This document shows positions 9,501 through 19,189 of a DNA stretch of 64,000 nucleotides, piece after piece (position 1 is the first letter of the stretch; every line of letters begins with the position of its first letter). This DNA is from JAZTZP01 sp045637525 (GTDB lineage: Bacteria; Bacillota; Clostridia; UBA1381). The notes under the pieces are model-generated. The model did no database searches. It was not told the DNA's origin and was given only the letters and a program-made list of their open reading frames with translations. The stretch is from the NCBI GenBank assembly GCA_045637525.1, contig JAZTZP010000172.1, positions 9,613 to 73,612 of the forward strand, read 5' to 3'. Position numbers and translations under genes: made by a program.

Positions 9501-10092
9501 TAAAGCAACATTTACGTTAAATGCTGAATCGTCATATTTATGGGGAACAACCACTCTCGATTTCTTCTTGCGAAATATGACCGGAAAGCACAATATTCTC
9601 ATAAAATTTACAGATTATAAATCGGCATGCATAAATAAAGTAAAGGTATCGGAGGTTATTGATGAATATACATATAATACTAATGTATTTGCATCAACCG
9701 GTACTTTGGTAAAATCGTCGGGAAGGACAGGCAATGGCGGTTATCCGACGCATGATCCGTTTAACTGGTACTGGAATAATACGTATCCCGGTGCGGTGAT
9801 TGCTTTTAATGACGTTAAGGTAACAAAAGACTGTGATACGCTTTGTGTTCAGCTTTCTACAAACGGAGATTATAACGGTGAGATTGTAGAGTTCAGAATC
9901 GGAAGCGCAACCGGAAAACTTATAGGCAGCTATAAAGTGGAAGGTCACACATCGTGGTCGGATTATTCTATGAAAAAAGTGCCGCTTAATACTAAGCTTA
10001 GTGCCGGTACATATGATATATATGTGGTGTTTACCGGTAAAAACGGTACAACGAACTTTTATTATTTCGGATTTACAGATTCAAAAAGATAA
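6583..10092 (+). CDS. secreted right-handed beta-helix enzyme with stalk and two CBM6-like modules
   Basis: A 1169-residue exported protein, probably a polysaccharide-degrading enzyme. Order: signal peptide (1-27), small beta domain, copper-amine-oxidase-N-like stalk (about 163-285), DUF1565-like entry and parallel beta-helix (about 315-895), then two CBM6-like modules (about 909-1030 and 1032-1169). The helix has 'GRHPNEH' at R430, 'RDTG' at D767 and 'GVYYDNW' at D808. These positions are shared with three other large proteins here and are candidate active-site residues. The fold occurs in PL9-type lyases and in GH141-type hydrolases; lyase or hydrolase cannot be decided. The start overlaps the previous stop. 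It lies 21 bp before a close paralogue. Confidence 0.82.
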   Translation: MKRFITGITAFIMTASIAVNCFAYLAGGETFDIDLSTFTSITNGSVNTGAIKFKEGGRAIYSVYIPADTVGAEFTFSEAMSGNITFYIAGKTYNLACSGSSAAVSFDEILRKGEYPITISTDKACRITKVSLLKVDVDVAADATGCVPAFTDFEEAIQTAVILHKNSPVITVNGGRRYINNDNLRETPYIVNNEVYLPLHSFARTFGYYYEQDGETILLSKEDKIFLLRNGVLTKKINEAVPVTIDNIIVSNENGIYVPIRYFAELEGKTVTKKDDFYIVEYPYNTKIILKSANYAALSEFYSGLYLTENTGKTYYVCQTCNARDTNDGSAEYPFRTIAKAAEVAKAGDTVIIRGGTYHEVLAPENDGTASNPITFKAAEGAEVVISATAVLGSPVDYTEDGLLVYKPLADLGDGKNQLFYKKENLTAGRHPNEHTSSRVVPSIAGLSDVWPTQGNIKVSIDDMTVAVSDSELGQEEDYWNGATFVTLSGNGYSLSTAKIEKSVPGKLTLTDRTKTWWFAAKERYTETDFGYITDHINTVDKAGEWAIDNGLIYVKPPTGETRKTIRLEQKVRQLTIDIADRKHIVIEGIDTFGGGIRMNNSEMCMLRDGDYKYISHYTHTMDQRDGFIDDRNIHDTSGAPQRGEMGIYLGGRDNILINNHIAYSAAAGIYSTGLYEYIENNVISDCGYMGSYVSGIYIGTKAWDKPDTPRGGNAIFSNTVKNTGRAAYELSTTEEWYTGSGTTLPAFIPDEVAYNDFTDASICTRDTGTVYVHGAVMGTDRLKSRFHHNLVGNSWSTDGYNCGVYYDNWMSAAECYNNLTFYTDECAVPDKTFFYQTKTGFPTSFATVDNWNNKDAGFVSGGKATLTADDYPLGRKFRSGADKYQTETAPMTECLLDANTGVYMPNEMTYSDGVALCEGKLKPSQSGDWIRIGNADFSNGENNVCITFSGDIYNTGDTIDVIIGESEENYLYKATFTLNAESSYLWGTTTLDFFLRNMTGKHNILIKFTDYKSACINKVKVSEVIDEYTYNTNVFASTGTLVKSSGRTGNGGYPTHDPFNWYWNNTYPGAVIAFNDVKVTKDCDTLCVQLSTNGDYNGEIVEFRIGSATGKLIGSYKVEGHTSWSDYSMKKVPLNTKLSAGTYDIYVVFTGKNGTTNFYYFGFTDSKR

Positions 10093-10113
10093 GAAAGGAG
10101 ATGCATAAGAAAT

Positions 10114-13100
10114 ATGAAAAAAATAATATCGGGTATTATGGCACTGGTGATGACTTTGCTTGTTTCGGTTAATTGCTTTGCATATCTTGCCGGTGACAAG
10201 TTTATTAACCTTAATTTAGCTGATTGCTCAAAGTACAGCGGTGTGGAAATTAAGTCCGACAGCCTTGTAAGCTTTCAGCCGGGCGGAAAAGCGGTATATG
10301 ACTTGTATATACCATTTAATGCTGTGAAGGTTGATTTCTACTACTCCGTAAAAGGAAGCGGAAATTTAACTATGTATATAGATAATATAGAATACAAAGT
10401 ACCGGTTTCGGGAATGTATAACTTCTTCTCGCTCGGTAAGAAGGTAGTGCGAAACGGACAGCATAAGATAACATTTGTATCTGACATAGCATTTGACCTC
10501 AACAAGGTGCAGATATATAAAGAGGATACTGACGTTGCTCCGCAGGCACCGCCCGTGGCGCCGGCGCTTAATGAGTTTGAGAAGGCTGTTCAGACGGCGA
10601 TAATTCTTCATGAAAATTCGCCGGTGATAATGGTAAACGGCGGCAGACGTTATGTAAATAATGATAACGTGCGTGAGACTCCTTACATTGTAAACGGAGA
10701 AGCATATCTTCCGCTTCATTCCTTTGCAAGGGCGTTCGGTTACTATTATGAGCAAACGGAAGATACAGTTCTTCTGTCGAAAGAAGATATAGTTTATGTT
10801 CTCAAAAACGGAGTGCTCAAAAAACAGGAGAATTATACCGATTTTGTTGAGATAAATAACATAATAATTCAGAATGAATGGGGAACATTCGTTCCTATTC
10901 GGTATTTTGCCGAGATAGACGGAAAAACTGTGGCGAAAAAAGACGGATTTTATATAGTTGAATATCTTTCAAATACAAAAGATATTATGGAAGCTGATAT
11001 TTTCGAGGAGCTTCTTGATTTTTACAGCGGACTTTATCTTGAAGAAAATACAGGCAGAACATACTATGTATGTCAGAAATGCAATGCAAGCGATGATAAC
11101 GACGGAAGCAAGGAGCATCCTTTCAGAACGATTGCCAAAGCGGCAGAGGTGGCACAGGCTGGCGATACAGTAATAATCGGAGAAGGTGTATATTATGAAA
11201 TACTTGCTCCGAAAAACGACGGCACGGCATCTCGTCCTATTACATTTAAAGCGGCAGAGGGAGCAGATGTTGAGCTTTGCGCAACAGCACAGCTCGGAGC
11301 TCCGATAGAGACAACAGCGGACGGAAAGCTCGTGTATGAAGCGCTTACGGACTTAGGTCATGGAAGAAATCAGATTTTCTATAAGAGAGAAAATCTTGTA
11401 GCCGGACGTCATCCTAATACACACACAGTGGACAGACCGGTACCGGATATAGAAAATCTTTCACCGGTATGGCCTACTCAGGGAAATATAAAGGTAACGC
11501 TTGAAAACAGTAAAATAGCCGCATCCGATACTGATCTTAATCAGGAAAATGATTATTGGAAGGGCGGAATTTTAGTAGCGCTTACCGGAAACGGATGGAG
11601 CTTGGGAAGTGCCGAAATAGAAAAGAGTGAGCCGGGGAAATTATATCTTACAAACACAACCACAACATGGTGGTTTGCGGCAAAAGAAGCGTATACCAAA
11701 ACGGACTTCGGATTTATAACGGATCACATAAACACTGTGGATTTGCCGGGCGAATGGGCTTATCAGGATGGTAAGATTTATATTATTCCGCCGGAGGGAG
11801 AGACTGCCGAAACTTTGAAATTAGAGCAAAAGGTTCGTCAGCTTGCTATTGATATTGCAGACAGAAAGCATATTATAATAGAAGGAATTAACACATACGG
11901 CGGCGGAATGAGAATGAATACAAGCGAGATGTGTATGCTCCGTGATGGAGAATACAGATATATTTCTCATTATACGCATGGTATGGATCAGCGTGAAGGC
12001 TTTATTGATAAACGTGATATTTATAATCCCGAGGGTGCGCCGCCAAGAGGTGAAATGGGAATATATGTCGGAGGAAGAGACAATATTATAATAAATAATC
12101 ATATAGCATACTCTGCTGCTGCCGGAATATATGCGACAGGTCTTTATGAATATATAGAAAATAATGTAATATCCGACTGCGGATATATGGGAAGCTATGT
12201 GGGCGGATTGTTTATCGGAACTGATGGCTGGCAGGAGCGTGACACACCGAGAGGCGGAAACGCTATATTTAAGAACACAGTATATAATTCGGGAAGATAT
12301 GTTTATGGTCTTTCATCGACCGAGAGCTGGTATGTTGGAGGAACTGAATTAAAGCTTCCGGCATTCCTTCCGGATGAGGTTGCATACAACGAATTTTATA
12401 ATGGTTCAATCTGTACGCGTGACGTTGGAACTACATACGTTCACGGTGCAACTATCGGAACAGACCGTTTGAGATCGAAATTTCATAATAATGTAGTTTA
12501 TGATTCATGGTCATTCGACTCGTTTAACTGCGGAGTTTATTATGATAACTGGATGAGCGGTGCGGAGTGCTATGATAATGTAGTGTTCTATACAGATGAG
12601 AGAATTGAGCCGAGATGGGCGTATTACTATCAGTTGAAATCATCATTCCCGGTATCGTTTGCGAATATTGATAACTGGAATAATATGGACGCAGGCTTTG
12701 TTCCGGAGGGAAAAGAAGCTATTGACAGAAACAGTTATCCGAACGGAAGGAAATTCCAATCGGGAGCTGATGCGATGCAGACTATGAAAGCGCCGATGAT
12801 TGAAAGCTTAGAATTTGATGACAGCTGGTACACGCCGTCTGAGATGAAATATTCCGAGGGAGTAAAGCTTGTTGACGGAAGACTTAAGCCGACAGTCGAC
12901 GGAGACTGGATTTGTATTGAGAATGTAGATTTCTCAGACGGAAAAAATCAGATAACAATAGAGTTTACAGGCGATATTTATGAAGATACGGATGTTGTGG
13001 ACCTTGTTGTGGGAAGCTCGGTTAACGGCAAGTCTTCGGGAAAGATAAATCTTAAGACTCATTCAGCATATTTCTGGGGAGCAAATACGGCAAGCGGATT

Positions 13101-13620
13101 TATAGAACCGCCGAACGGTGTTTCAAATGTATGGATCAGATTTTCTGATTACAAATCAGTGCAGATAAAAAAAGTCACAATTGACAAGGTGTATAATGCA
13201 TATTCGGAAAATACCAATATATATGCACATACCGGTACGATAGAAAAAGCGGTAAACGGAACTGCGATTGCGGACTATACTGCATTTGATGAATTTAATC
13301 CGTTCATTAATAATACATGGGATGGTACGGTTATAAGCTATAAAGATGTAGAGCTCAAAGATGACAGCGATACATTAAGCGTTCAGCTTGCTTCGAAGAT
13401 GCCATATAATACTTCAATGATGGAGGTGCGTTTAGGCAGCGCCGACGGTGAGGTTATAGCAACATATGATATAACCGTTAAGAAAGACTGGACGGACTAT
13501 ACGCTTGATCAGGTGCCGCTTTCGAGGACGCTTGAAAAGGGAATCTATGATATATATGTTACATTTAAGGGCAATGGTTCATGTAACTTCTATTACTTCG
13601 GATTTTCAAAATCACAGTGA
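10114..13620 (+). CDS. secreted right-handed beta-helix enzyme, tandem paralogue
   Basis: 1168 residues with the same architecture as the preceding protein along its whole length: signal peptide, stalk domain, DUF1565-like region, beta-helix and two C-terminal CBM6-like modules. It arose by tandem duplication. Shared candidate catalytic positions are R432 in 'AGRHPN', D770 in 'RDVGTTYVHG' and D811 in 'GVYYDNW'. The upstream copy has DTG where this one has DVG, which may reflect altered specificity. An AAGAAAGGAG site precedes the ATG. Exported and probably cell-surface or medium located; it has no SLH, sortase or dockerin signal, so retention would depend on glycan binding. Confidence 0.82.
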   Translation: MKKIISGIMALVMTLLVSVNCFAYLAGDKFINLNLADCSKYSGVEIKSDSLVSFQPGGKAVYDLYIPFNAVKVDFYYSVKGSGNLTMYIDNIEYKVPVSGMYNFFSLGKKVVRNGQHKITFVSDIAFDLNKVQIYKEDTDVAPQAPPVAPALNEFEKAVQTAIILHENSPVIMVNGGRRYVNNDNVRETPYIVNGEAYLPLHSFARAFGYYYEQTEDTVLLSKEDIVYVLKNGVLKKQENYTDFVEINNIIIQNEWGTFVPIRYFAEIDGKTVAKKDGFYIVEYLSNTKDIMEADIFEELLDFYSGLYLEENTGRTYYVCQKCNASDDNDGSKEHPFRTIAKAAEVAQAGDTVIIGEGVYYEILAPKNDGTASRPITFKAAEGADVELCATAQLGAPIETTADGKLVYEALTDLGHGRNQIFYKRENLVAGRHPNTHTVDRPVPDIENLSPVWPTQGNIKVTLENSKIAASDTDLNQENDYWKGGILVALTGNGWSLGSAEIEKSEPGKLYLTNTTTTWWFAAKEAYTKTDFGFITDHINTVDLPGEWAYQDGKIYIIPPEGETAETLKLEQKVRQLAIDIADRKHIIIEGINTYGGGMRMNTSEMCMLRDGEYRYISHYTHGMDQREGFIDKRDIYNPEGAPPRGEMGIYVGGRDNIIINNHIAYSAAAGIYATGLYEYIENNVISDCGYMGSYVGGLFIGTDGWQERDTPRGGNAIFKNTVYNSGRYVYGLSSTESWYVGGTELKLPAFLPDEVAYNEFYNGSICTRDVGTTYVHGATIGTDRLRSKFHNNVVYDSWSFDSFNCGVYYDNWMSGAECYDNVVFYTDERIEPRWAYYYQLKSSFPVSFANIDNWNNMDAGFVPEGKEAIDRNSYPNGRKFQSGADAMQTMKAPMIESLEFDDSWYTPSEMKYSEGVKLVDGRLKPTVDGDWICIENVDFSDGKNQITIEFTGDIYEDTDVVDLVVGSSVNGKSSGKINLKTHSAYFWGANTASGFIEPPNGVSNVWIRFSDYKSVQIKKVTIDKVYNAYSENTNIYAHTGTIEKAVNGTAIADYTAFDEFNPFINNTWDGTVISYKDVELKDDSDTLSVQLASKMPYNTSMMEVRLGSADGEVIATYDITVKKDWTDYTLDQVPLSRTLEKGIYDIYVTFKGNGSCNFYYFGFSKSQ

Positions 13621-13653
13621 TAAAGATACATTTTGGTAATTGACAGAGGAATA

Positions 13654-13682
13654 TATCCGATTGGGCAAAACCCAATCGGATA
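13654..13682 (+). other. perfect 12-bp hairpin inside operon A, no U-tract
   Basis: TATCCGATTGGG (13654-13665) pairs perfectly with 13671-13682 across the loop CAAAA. No T-run follows, so it is not a standard terminator. It sits 21 bp before the next start codon, between the enzymes and the SLH genes. Possible roles are an mRNA processing or stability barrier. Confidence 0.7.
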
Positions 13683-13703
13683 AGATTGGAGTGATTTACA
13701 AAT

Positions 13704-16124
13704 ATGAAACACAAATTAAAATCATTGATTTTGATAGTTCTCGGATTAGTATTGATGTCCGGAATTTCAGTGTTTGCCGATCATGATCCGTATACTGCTG
13801 AGGTGTATTTTCATAACATGGATTCATACACAGGCAGTCCGACGATAAATCCTGAGGGTGAAAACATCGGAAATACAATGAACGGTAATAAATTCATATT
13901 CGAAAATGTTGATTTCGGAGAATATTATCCGGCAAATATTGAAATAACGTATGCAATAGGCAGCGCTTACACCAATACGGTAATGGATGTTGCAATAGAC
14001 GATGAAAGCAATGTAATAGGCACATTCACATTTACAAATACAGGTGGCTGGGAAAGCTTTTCAAAAATTTCCGGAGAAGTTTCAGCTTCAGGGATTACGG
14101 GAAAGCATACGGTAATATTTATATGTAAAACAAGCCCGGTCGGAAATTTAAGAAGCTTTAAATTTTCATGGCAGCATGATACTGTAATACCGCCACAGGT
14201 GAAGTTACTTGACAGAAGAGGAAATGAAACAACCAATATTGAAATTGCAAGAGAAGTAACTGCAACAGCAAAGGTTGATAAAAACACCGGAAATAATGAG
14301 GCGGCATATGATGCAGTTCTTATTGAGGCAGTTTATGATGCTGATGGTACAATGCTTGATATTCGCTATAATGAAAAGGCTGTTGCAGATGCGGCGGTTA
14401 CTGAATTCAATATAGACTCATTTTCAAAGCCGACAGGTACGGCTTCGGTGGCAGCATTTCTATGGGATGCAGCTTTAAAACCATTAGCACCGGCGCATAA
14501 GACTTCGGAGTATGAACAGGGAACAGCGTCGGGGGATGAGCTTACAGCTGTTGTAAGCGGAGCAAAAGTAAAAATAAGCGGAAAAAGCGAAGATGAGCGT
14601 GTTACAATTCTTGTAGTGCCGAAGGGAAGCGCTAAGTCGTGGCAGGCTGCTGTTCAGGTTTATGAGCTTTTATGCGTCGATGGCAGTTATGAATATACTT
14701 TCAAAATGAATGAAAGCCTTGCAACCGGAAATTATACAGTTTATGTAACAGGAGAAAATACAAGCGAAACAGTTAATTATTCATTTATGAAAATGAGCGA
14801 ATTTTATGAGCTTTTAAATATCCTGGCAACTGAGTCGGACGCTTCTTTGGTAGCTGATAAAATGGCTGAAAATGCGGGTATCTTCGGAATAAACAATGCG
14901 TTTTTTGGCAGTCTTACAGCCACACAGGAAGAAGAAATTAATACAGTAGTAAAGCAGGTATTTTCGGATAATCCTCTTTTTGAGAGTGATGACTATACTC
15001 CATGGATAGAAGCAATTCAGAATAATATCATACCTGAGTTGTTTGTAAATTATTTAAAACAGGGAGCTGAAAGTTCTGTTGTTCAGTCTATGATATCGGA
15101 TTATGCTGAGTTGCTCGGAATTGATGACAGTAATTATAAGAAGCTTTATACTTCTGAAAACAGAGCGAATGTAGCAGCAGCTCTTATAAAAAATCCGCCG
15201 TCGGATGTGAGTCGGATTTCAGAGTCCTTTAAAGCGGCTCTTATAATCGGTACAATAAACAGTGCCGGTGGCTGGGGAAATGTGGATTCGGTACTTGTAG
15301 CATATTCTGATGATCTCGGAATAAGCCTCGGAATTTATAAAAATCTTTCAAATGCCGATAAAGCAAAGGTTTGCGAAACCTTCTTTGACAGAAATTTCGT
15401 ATCAGTTCCGGAAATTCAGGCGCATTTTAATAATGTTATAGAAGATTACAAGTCAAATGTAAGCGTTGGAACGGATTATCCGCTTCTTAAGCTCACGCCG
15501 GGAGAAACCTTAATTACTATGAAGGTATGGCAGGAAAATATAGAGGTAGACGAAGAAGTTGTTGAAAGCTACACGGGATTTGAAGACCTTGCCGGATTTG
15601 AGTGGGCTGCAAACGATATTAATTCACTGGCACAAATTGGTCTTGTAAAAGGAAAGTCAGAGAAGCTTTTTGCTCCGGCAGATACAATTACAAGAGAAGA
15701 ATTTGTGGCGCTTATAATGAGAATTTTCGGATTTTTGGACGGTAATCCTGAAAGCTTAACCTTTGCTGATGCAGACAAAAATGCTTGGTATGCGGCTGAT
15801 ATTGCCGGTGCGGCAGAATGCGGCGTTGTAAAGGGATTAAGCGAATCGGAGTTCGGAATCGGAAACAACATCACAAGACAGGAAATCGCGACAGTAATCG
15901 TGCGCGCGGTTAATATGGCAGGGAAGTTTATTCTTCCTGAAAAATCAGCAGCTGCTTTTACGGACTCAAGTGCGATTGCGGATTATGCATATGATTCAGT
16001 TATTGAGCTTGCCTGCGCAGGCGTTATAAACGGAGTCTCGGAGGATAAGTTTGAGCCGCTGGCTGACGCTTCAAGAGCAGAGGCTGTGGTAATGCTTTCA
16101 CGCGTGATTTTAAGAATGCAATAA
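13704..16124 (+). CDS. SLH-anchored surface protein with CBM6-like module (operon A)
   Basis: An 806-residue exported protein likely bound to the cell wall. Order: signal peptide (about 1-25, 'ISVFADH'), CBM6-like module (about 30-155), the 'AVYDADG ... AAFLWD' module (about 165-270), a beta region, helical repeats (about 360-590) and three SLH domains (about 625-806). SLH domains bind pyruvylated secondary cell-wall polymer. No catalytic motif was seen, so it is probably a scaffold or glycan-holding protein. It is the first member of a pair with the next gene; the matching pair in operon B is 30697-32397 and 32460-35135. Confidence 0.85.
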   Translation: MKHKLKSLILIVLGLVLMSGISVFADHDPYTAEVYFHNMDSYTGSPTINPEGENIGNTMNGNKFIFENVDFGEYYPANIEITYAIGSAYTNTVMDVAIDDESNVIGTFTFTNTGGWESFSKISGEVSASGITGKHTVIFICKTSPVGNLRSFKFSWQHDTVIPPQVKLLDRRGNETTNIEIAREVTATAKVDKNTGNNEAAYDAVLIEAVYDADGTMLDIRYNEKAVADAAVTEFNIDSFSKPTGTASVAAFLWDAALKPLAPAHKTSEYEQGTASGDELTAVVSGAKVKISGKSEDERVTILVVPKGSAKSWQAAVQVYELLCVDGSYEYTFKMNESLATGNYTVYVTGENTSETVNYSFMKMSEFYELLNILATESDASLVADKMAENAGIFGINNAFFGSLTATQEEEINTVVKQVFSDNPLFESDDYTPWIEAIQNNIIPELFVNYLKQGAESSVVQSMISDYAELLGIDDSNYKKLYTSENRANVAAALIKNPPSDVSRISESFKAALIIGTINSAGGWGNVDSVLVAYSDDLGISLGIYKNLSNADKAKVCETFFDRNFVSVPEIQAHFNNVIEDYKSNVSVGTDYPLLKLTPGETLITMKVWQENIEVDEEVVESYTGFEDLAGFEWAANDINSLAQIGLVKGKSEKLFAPADTITREEFVALIMRIFGFLDGNPESLTFADADKNAWYAADIAGAAECGVVKGLSESEFGIGNNITRQEIATVIVRAVNMAGKFILPEKSAAAFTDSSAIADYAYDSVIELACAGVINGVSEDKFEPLADASRAEAVVMLSRVILRMQ

Positions 16125-16136
16125 GGAGGAGGGGCT

Positions 16137-19040
16137 ATGAAAAAAATATATTCATTAATACTGGCATTTACAATGCTTTTTGTAAGTCTTCCGAATGCAT
16201 TTGCAGAAGAAACGACAGCAGACACCACTGTTTTATCGGCTTTTTCTGAGATACCCGCTCAAAGCGTTTCGGAGCTAAACCGACTGCAGCTCGATAACGA
16301 TAATGCAATAGGTGATACTTATGATGGAAGCTGGGCAAGATTTGATAATATTGATTTCGGACTAAACGGAATAAGTGCACTTGAAATTAATATCGGAGTT
16401 CCGGATACCTATGCCGGACGAAAGCTGACATTTCATATTGATGATATAAACAGTACGGCAATTGCTGAGATTACTATTACAAAAACGGGCGCATGGACAA
16501 ATTACGTTTGGCAAAGTGCTGAGGTTTATGACAAAGAAATTGCAGGAGTGCATAGTCTTTATCTTAAATATTACGGAACCGGTACAGGAAATTTAAAGGC
16601 AATACGAATGACCGAGCTGGGTGTGGTAAATGAAAACAATGTACCTTCCGATATAGAGGGTACGGGAGCTGAAGAGGCTTTTGAGATTTTAGAAGCACTC
16701 GGAGTAGTTGAGTGGGACGGAGCTTCGGCTTTTGGTGCGGAGGCGACGGTAACGGCAGAGGAATTTGTAAAAACTGCTCTGAAATTAAAGGCCGGTACGG
16801 ATTCTGAGGCGGAAACGATTTTAAGAGTTTGTGAGCTTGATGCAGGAGCTGAAATTACAAACGAAAGTGCGAGCCGTGTGCTTACAGTTTTATTAAAGCG
16901 TCAGAATGTTAAAAAAGCTGAAGAAACTTTTTATCATCATCTTACGGCGTTTACCGATATTCGATTCTCGGGAGCTGCATCTGATACACTTACAAGGCTT
17001 GATATGATTAAAGTTTTGTATGATGCGACTGAAACTGAAATAATGGAGGCAAGAGGCATAGAATATGACGAGGGCGGTGCGTATGTGGAGTATGCAGCCC
17101 GTGAAGACAATACCTTGCTTTCACATTACAGGAATATTTATACCGAAGAGGGAGTAGTTACTATGGATTATCTCACCGGTATAGACAGTGTGAGCAGTCT
17201 TAAAAAGGATCAGATATTAATAGACGGCTATTTGTTTACTCTCGGAGAATGTTCATCTGTTGATTTACTCGGATATAAAGTAAAATTCTATTATATTCAG
17301 AGCGATGACGAAAATGTTTTGCTTTATGTAAAAAAAGTAAAGAAAGCAGATAATATTATAATCGACAGTGATGATATAATAAGTTATTCAAATCATACGA
17401 TAACTTATGAGGATGAAAGCGGCTCGGTGAGACGTGAGTCAATTCCAAAATCTGCAAAAATTATATATAACGGACTTGCGGTTCCGGTGTATGATTCGTC
17501 AATGTTTGACATAGAATGCGGAAGTATAGAGATTATTTACAGTGACGGAAAAGATATTGACTGCGTAAAGATTAATTCTTCAAAGAATTATCAGGTTGCA
17601 AAGTTTTCGGATGATGTGATATATTTTAAGAACACCGATTTTAAGATTGACCTTGAAGCTTCCGGGATGGAATATGATCTTATTGATAAATACGGAGATC
17701 CGGTTGAAACTAAGCTTCTTACAAAAGACACAGTATGCACAGTATCGGAAGCTGTTGATATGAACGGCAGCTTTACATATTACTGCATTCGTGTTTCGAG
17801 GAAGTCGATAAGCGGAGATATACAGTCTATGGATGGTTCAAAAAGAACTATCGAAATAGGTGGTACTGCTTATGAATGCGGATATTCCGTAACGGATGAG
17901 CTGTATAATTCATTATCAGCCGGAATGACTGTGAAGCTTTGTATAGATGTTTACGGAAAAATAGCATTTATTACAAGCGGTAATTCAAAAGAAGCAATCG
18001 GATATATCGTAAATTGCTATTATGACGATACGGATGAGTCTGTAACTTTCAGAATATTTGACGAAGACGGAGAAATGATTGTTGCAAAGTGCGGAGAATA
18101 CATTAATATCAACGGTACAAGATATACCGATCAACAGGCGCTTGACGTTGCAAAGCCCGGCGGTGTTACACGTAATGAGCTTGTGGTATTTTATGTAAAT
18201 GCGCTGAATAAACTTACAAAGCTGAACTTTGCAGAAGAGAACGGTTCAGGCGATGATAACACCGGTCTTTATAAATATCTTGAAGGTTCAAAGAAATATA
18301 AAAAAGATACAGGTTCATTTGGCGGTGTGGCAATTCTTTCAGCTGATTTTAAGCTGTTCAGCGTGCCGGAGAATAAAGCAGCATATGAAGATTATATGAT
18401 TTCTGACAGAAATGCAATTTCAAATGATGAAACAATTGCACTTATATGCTATAACAGACTGCAGAATAAGCTTGATACCACATACGGTGTAAGAGAATAT
18501 AATCCTGTTTCTTCAGGATATATATCTCCGACACAGGATATATCCTATGTGGCAGATATAAGAAGAGCAATAAACGCCGAGGATGAAGTAGGATATCAGA
18601 TTGATTACTACAACGGAGTTGGAAAAACTCTTATGACAAAGTTTGTATCATCAGGTTCAGAAGATGCGGCTAAACAGTTAAAAGTCGGAGACGGTATCCG
18701 TTTTGCGACTAACAGTAATGATGAAATTATAGGACTCACGCGGATGTTCAGCGTTTTAGAAAATGCAATATATTCGGGAAGTCAGATGTTTAATGCAGAG
18801 ACTCAGGTTATAAAAGGAACAGTTTATAAGACAGAGAATTATCTCTTGAAGTTTGAAGAGAACGGTGAGATTATAAACTATTCTACAGCCGCCGTATATA
18901 TTTATGATTCGGAACGTGATGAGCTGAGTGTAGGCTCAGTCGATGATGTTTTAGATTACATCTCGGCAGGAGCGGATGCACATGAAGCATTTGTTTATGC
19001 ACAGTATTCACGTGTGAGATCTATGGTTTTAATAAAATAG
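16137..19040 (+). CDS. large surface protein with N-terminal CBM6-like and SLH-like regions
   Basis: 967 residues. Signal peptide (1-23), CBM6-like module (about 28-160), then a degenerate SLH-like stretch (about 170-310). A long beta-rich region of unknown function follows, containing 'KKDQILIDGYLF' and 'LLGYKVKFYY'. The latter part resembles the 891-residue protein of operon B, so the two form one family. It starts 12 bp after the preceding SLH gene with a very strong RBS (AAGGAGGAGGGG), suggesting high expression. Likely a structural S-layer-like protein; no enzyme signature was recognised. Confidence 0.75.
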   Translation: MKKIYSLILAFTMLFVSLPNAFAEETTADTTVLSAFSEIPAQSVSELNRLQLDNDNAIGDTYDGSWARFDNIDFGLNGISALEINIGVPDTYAGRKLTFHIDDINSTAIAEITITKTGAWTNYVWQSAEVYDKEIAGVHSLYLKYYGTGTGNLKAIRMTELGVVNENNVPSDIEGTGAEEAFEILEALGVVEWDGASAFGAEATVTAEEFVKTALKLKAGTDSEAETILRVCELDAGAEITNESASRVLTVLLKRQNVKKAEETFYHHLTAFTDIRFSGAASDTLTRLDMIKVLYDATETEIMEARGIEYDEGGAYVEYAAREDNTLLSHYRNIYTEEGVVTMDYLTGIDSVSSLKKDQILIDGYLFTLGECSSVDLLGYKVKFYYIQSDDENVLLYVKKVKKADNIIIDSDDIISYSNHTITYEDESGSVRRESIPKSAKIIYNGLAVPVYDSSMFDIECGSIEIIYSDGKDIDCVKINSSKNYQVAKFSDDVIYFKNTDFKIDLEASGMEYDLIDKYGDPVETKLLTKDTVCTVSEAVDMNGSFTYYCIRVSRKSISGDIQSMDGSKRTIEIGGTAYECGYSVTDELYNSLSAGMTVKLCIDVYGKIAFITSGNSKEAIGYIVNCYYDDTDESVTFRIFDEDGEMIVAKCGEYININGTRYTDQQALDVAKPGGVTRNELVVFYVNALNKLTKLNFAEENGSGDDNTGLYKYLEGSKKYKKDTGSFGGVAILSADFKLFSVPENKAAYEDYMISDRNAISNDETIALICYNRLQNKLDTTYGVREYNPVSSGYISPTQDISYVADIRRAINAEDEVGYQIDYYNGVGKTLMTKFVSSGSEDAAKQLKVGDGIRFATNSNDEIIGLTRMFSVLENAIYSGSQMFNAETQVIKGTVYKTENYLLKFEENGEIINYSTAAVYIYDSERDELSVGSVDDVLDYISAGADAHEAFVYAQYSRVRSMVLIK

Positions 19041-19051
19041 GTTTTAATAAT

Positions 19052-19088
19052 AGCTTCCGGTAAGGGTAAAAATCCTTGCCGGGGAGCT
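19052..19088 (+). other. stable hairpin inside operon A, no U-tract
   Basis: AGCTTCCGGTAAGG pairs with CCTTGCCGGGGAGCT across an 8-nt loop. No T-run follows. It lies in the 149-bp gap between the large surface protein and the first SGNH esterase, where nothing else was recognised apart from the RBS (CAGGAGGAAAG) of the next gene. Confidence 0.6.
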
Positions 19089-19189
19089 GATATTAAATAG
19101 GTATGATATTGAGAAGAGGTGGTTTGGAAAAAAGTATGTTTTATATTCGAAAAAAATTTTAAAATAAAAAAACAGGAGGAAAGATTTTT

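Noticed and set aside
13654..13682. Intrinsic terminator splitting operon A
   Set aside because: The hairpin is strong but has no following T-run and lies just before a start codon with no new promoter recognised.
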